The notes beneath the pieces are model-generated. The model saw nothing but the letters and a program-made list of their open reading frames with translations. It did no database searches and had not been told where the DNA came from. DNA of 27,388 nt from Saprospiraceae bacterium UBA7687 (GTDB lineage: Bacteria > Bacteroidota > Bacteroidia > Chitinophagales > Saprospiraceae), in the NCBI GenBank assembly GCA_002482845.1, contig DLGT01000058.1, positions 1 to 27,388 on the forward strand. The letters run 5' to 3'. The translations under genes and the position numbers were made by a program. Shown in pieces: positions 24,699 to 27,388 of the stretch (positions are counted from its first letter, which is position 1; every line of letters begins with the position of its first letter).

Positions 24699-27388
24699 AT
24701 GAAACGTCATGTACATTTATTGCTCTTGGTTTTTGCAAGCGTCCTCGGATTGCATGCTCAGTCTCCAATAGCATCCTACACCTTTTCAGGAAATGCCAAA
24801 GATGGTACTTCCTTTTCCAATCATGCAGCTGTAAATGGCGCCACTTTAACTTCCGATAGATTTGGATGGGCCAACAGTGCATTTTCATTTGACGGTACCC
24901 AAGGAGCGATCACTGCCCCTAATAGTAGTCAAATGAATTCTCCTACTACGACCATAAGTTTTTGGGTCAACGTAAGAAGTCTTCCAACTCAAGGTGAAGC
25001 ATACATTTTGTCGCATGGTGGTTGGCAAGAAAGATGGAAAATCTCTCTTCCACCACACGGTAAACCCGTATTTACAACGCACGCAGCTACTTGTTGTAAT
25101 GACATGGATTCTGGCGGTGGCAACGAACTAAAAGTCAACGAATGGCGTCATGTCGTTATGACTCATGATGGTATCACAGATCGTATCTACATGAATGGTG
25201 TCCAAGTAAACGAAAAAGCTTACGCAGGAAACCTAAATCAAACGAATTATCCACTAGGAATAGGTTTTAATCCTATAGACAAAGGAAATTATTTTGATGG
25301 CTTGATTGACGAAGTGATGATATTTGACGAAGCACTTTCTGCTGGTGAAATTAATGCACTTTATGTTGCACAATCTACTGCACCAACTGTTAATGCTGGC
25401 CTAGTAGCTGCTTATCATTTTGATGGTTTAGGCAAGGATGATTCTGGTTTTAAAAACAATGCCAATACAAGTACAGCAACTTACACAACAGATAGATTCG
25501 GATATGGCAATAGTGCTATCATATTGGATGGCGAGACTTCAGAAGTATCTGCTAAAAATGCAGCACATTTGAATTCAGAAAGTACATCTATCAGTATGTG
25601 GGTAAAAGTAAATACTCTTCCTGCAAACGGAGAAGCGTTTTTGTTGTCTAATGGTGGATGGCAAGAAAGATTAAAAATATCACTTCCTTCACATGGAAAG
25701 CCAGTTTTTACTACCAATCACTCAAATGGTATCTCTGACATGGATTCAGGCGAAGGCAATGATCTTAAACCTGGACAATGGACACATGTGACATTTATTC
25801 ACGATGGAGCTAAAAACAAGATATATTTTAATGGTGCGCTTGTAGCATCTAAAGATGTAGTAGGAACATTAAATGGAACAACGAGACCACTTGGTATTGG
25901 CTACAATGCCATAGATGTTGGCAATTGGTTTGATGGTACGGTAGATGATATTGAAATATACAATTATGCTTTGGATGATGCTGCTGTAGGAGCACTTTAC
26001 ACAGCACAATCCACATTCCCAGGAAATGCGGATGATTTGGTAGCAGATTATGCATTAAATGCCAATGGAACTGACCAATCACAATTTGCAAATCATGCTA
26101 TTTTGGGTGAAAACGCAAAGCCTGAGCCAAATAGACATGGATGGGCGAATAATGCATTGTACGGTGCAGCTCGTGCTGAAAACTCTATAGCTTTACAATC
26201 AGATTTTACGACAATTAGTTTTTGGGTAAAACCTACCACATTGCCAGGTACAGGTGAAGTTTATTTACTTTCTAATGGTGGCTGGCAAGAAAGATGGAAG
26301 ATATCACTTCCTAGTCATGGCAAACCAGTGTTTACAACACATGCAACTGCTTGTTGTAGTGATTTAGATTCTGGTGATGGTAACGCTTTACAAGCTGGTG
26401 TTTGGTCGCATGTAGCGATGGTTCACGATGGAACTTCAGACAAAATTTACTTCAATGGAGAATTAGCTAATGAAAAAGCAGCTCCTGGCGCACTAAACAA
26501 AACAAAGTTCCCTTTAGGGATCGGTTATGATCCAATCGATAATGGAAGTTTATTTGACGGTGCCATCGATGATCTTCAAATTTATACTAAAGCATTGAGT
26601 GCAGCAGAAATTGCAGCATTATATGATGGCCAAAAAGACGCTCCAGTGGTTAATTCAGCCTTGGTAGCAGATTATACATTTGACAATACAAGAAACGACC
26701 AATCTGAATATCAAAATAATGCATATGGTAACGCTGTAAGTACAAAAGATAGATTTGGAAAATCAAATAAGGCGGTTACTTTTGATGGTAATACAACTTT
26801 TGTAGAAGCAGCTAATTCTCCACAACTTAATACAGATTTTACTTCTATCAGTTTTTGGGTAAATGTAAGATCACTGCCTGCATCGGGTGAAAAATTCATC
26901 CTTTCACATGGTGGCTGGCAAGAAAGATGGAAAATATCTCTTCCATCACATGGCAAACCAGTATTCACAACCCATGCAGCTATATGTTGTAATGACATGG
27001 ATTCAGGTGACGGAAATGCTTTGCCTATTGGGGAATGGAAACATGTTGTAATGACACATGATGGTATTACTGATAGAATATACTTTGATGGCGTACAAGT
27101 AAACGAAAAAGCTTATGCTGGAGCATTAAGTCAAACTGGCCATCCTTTTGGAATAGGTTATGATCCAATAGATGAAACCAATTTTTTTGACGGTTCATTA
27201 GATGAAGTACAGATTTACAATAGAGCATTGACAGCACAAGAAGTCCTTGACTTATATGTTGAACAATCTACTGCACCACAAGATGGTGATACTGAAAGTC
27301 CAGATGCTCCATTAAATTTGAGTGCAGAAGTAGCATTTACAAATGTGACTTTATCTTGGGATTTTGCAGAAGATAATGTAGGTGTGAC
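24699..27388 (+). CDS. Secreted protein with tandem LamG domains, 3' end outside window
   Basis: Open from ATG 24699 to the window edge (896 codons plus two bases). Signal peptide (HLLLLVFASVLGLHAQ) 1-21. Four consecutive LamG/concanavalin-type jelly rolls follow (about 24768-27270), then the start of a fibronectin III domain (APLNLSAEVAFTNVTLSW...DNVGV) that runs off the edge. Each LamG carries 'GGWQER.KISLP.HGKPVFTT'. The fold commonly binds or cleaves carbohydrate. No catalytic domain is visible so far; one, and a T9SS tail, could lie beyond the window. It begins 30 nt after the preceding stop and is probably in the same operon. Confidence 0.9.
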   Translation, partial: MKRHVHLLLLVFASVLGLHAQSPIASYTFSGNAKDGTSFSNHAAVNGATLTSDRFGWANSAFSFDGTQGAITAPNSSQMNSPTTTISFWVNVRSLPTQGEAYILSHGGWQERWKISLPPHGKPVFTTHAATCCNDMDSGGGNELKVNEWRHVVMTHDGITDRIYMNGVQVNEKAYAGNLNQTNYPLGIGFNPIDKGNYFDGLIDEVMIFDEALSAGEINALYVAQSTAPTVNAGLVAAYHFDGLGKDDSGFKNNANTSTATYTTDRFGYGNSAIILDGETSEVSAKNAAHLNSESTSISMWVKVNTLPANGEAFLLSNGGWQERLKISLPSHGKPVFTTNHSNGISDMDSGEGNDLKPGQWTHVTFIHDGAKNKIYFNGALVASKDVVGTLNGTTRPLGIGYNAIDVGNWFDGTVDDIEIYNYALDDAAVGALYTAQSTFPGNADDLVADYALNANGTDQSQFANHAILGENAKPEPNRHGWANNALYGAARAENSIALQSDFTTISFWVKPTTLPGTGEVYLLSNGGWQERWKISLPSHGKPVFTTHATACCSDLDSGDGNALQAGVWSHVAMVHDGTSDKIYFNGELANEKAAPGALNKTKFPLGIGYDPIDNGSLFDGAIDDLQIYTKALSAAEIAALYDGQKDAPVVNSALVADYTFDNTRNDQSEYQNNAYGNAVSTKDRFGKSNKAVTFDGNTTFVEAANSPQLNTDFTSISFWVNVRSLPASGEKFILSHGGWQERWKISLPSHGKPVFTTHAAICCNDMDSGDGNALPIGEWKHVVMTHDGITDRIYFDGVQVNEKAYAGALSQTGHPFGIGYDPIDETNFFDGSLDEVQIYNRALTAQEVLDLYVEQSTAPQDGDTESPDAPLNLSAEVAFTNVTLSWDFAEDNVGV
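24768..27270 (+). repeat. Four tandem LamG-coding repeats, 624-636 bp period
   Basis: The landmark encoding GGWQER recurs at 25017, 25653, 26277 and 26910. Units 1, 3 and 4 have a vicinal Cys pair (ATCCND, TACCSD, AICCND) followed by MDSG/LDSG; unit 2 has NGISDMDSG instead. Units 1 and 4 are the most alike in protein (ITDRIY, GVQVNEKAYAG) yet differ at many third codon positions. Confidence 0.9.

Noticed and set aside
24697..25082. Minus-strand ORFs of 63 and 65 codons near the right end
   Set aside because: They are antisense to the signal peptide and first LamG domain of the plus-strand gene that stays open to the window edge.

Overview
The window is AT-rich DNA from a member of the Bacteroidota, most likely a free-living, glycan-degrading lineage of the Saprospiria/Cytophagia kind (the rank is inference). 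The evidence is type IX secretion (T9SS) C-terminal sorting domains, a SusC/SusD pair, very large secreted multidomain proteins, TAnnTTTG promoter elements and almost no Shine-Dalgarno sequences.

Layout. (1) 1-1.3 kb: two convergent T9SS cargo genes that share a bidirectional terminator. (2) 1.7-8.5 kb, minus strand: a 2065-residue secreted modular protein followed 34 nt later by a stand-alone LytTR regulator and a good terminator. (3) 8.8-11.7 kb, minus strand: housekeeping genes dapB and dnaG, separated by an array of exactly 22 degenerate hexamers that ends 3 nt before the dnaG start codon. (4) 11.8-15.5 kb, plus strand: an unrecognised small protein, a 3' tRNA remnant, a TlpA-like thioredoxin lipoprotein coupled to a short-chain dehydrogenase, two C-poor low-complexity repeats, and a toxin-antitoxin locus with a doubly broken toxin. 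This looks like a plastic, decaying stretch. (5) 15.6-27.4 kb: a polysaccharide-utilisation-type locus. A divergent AraC regulator faces SusC, SusD, a large secreted protein of unknown (probably glycan-active) function with PKD-like, LamG and T9SS modules, and a gene running off the window that encodes at least four tandem LamG domains.

How the last region may work. SusD would capture an oligosaccharide at the surface and SusC import it. The unknown secreted protein and the LamG-array protein would bind or cut the polymer outside the cell. The AraC protein would switch the operon on through 21-bp-spaced direct repeats next to the susC promoter. The enzyme domain matches no family I can name, and no standard CAZyme is present, so the substrate is open.
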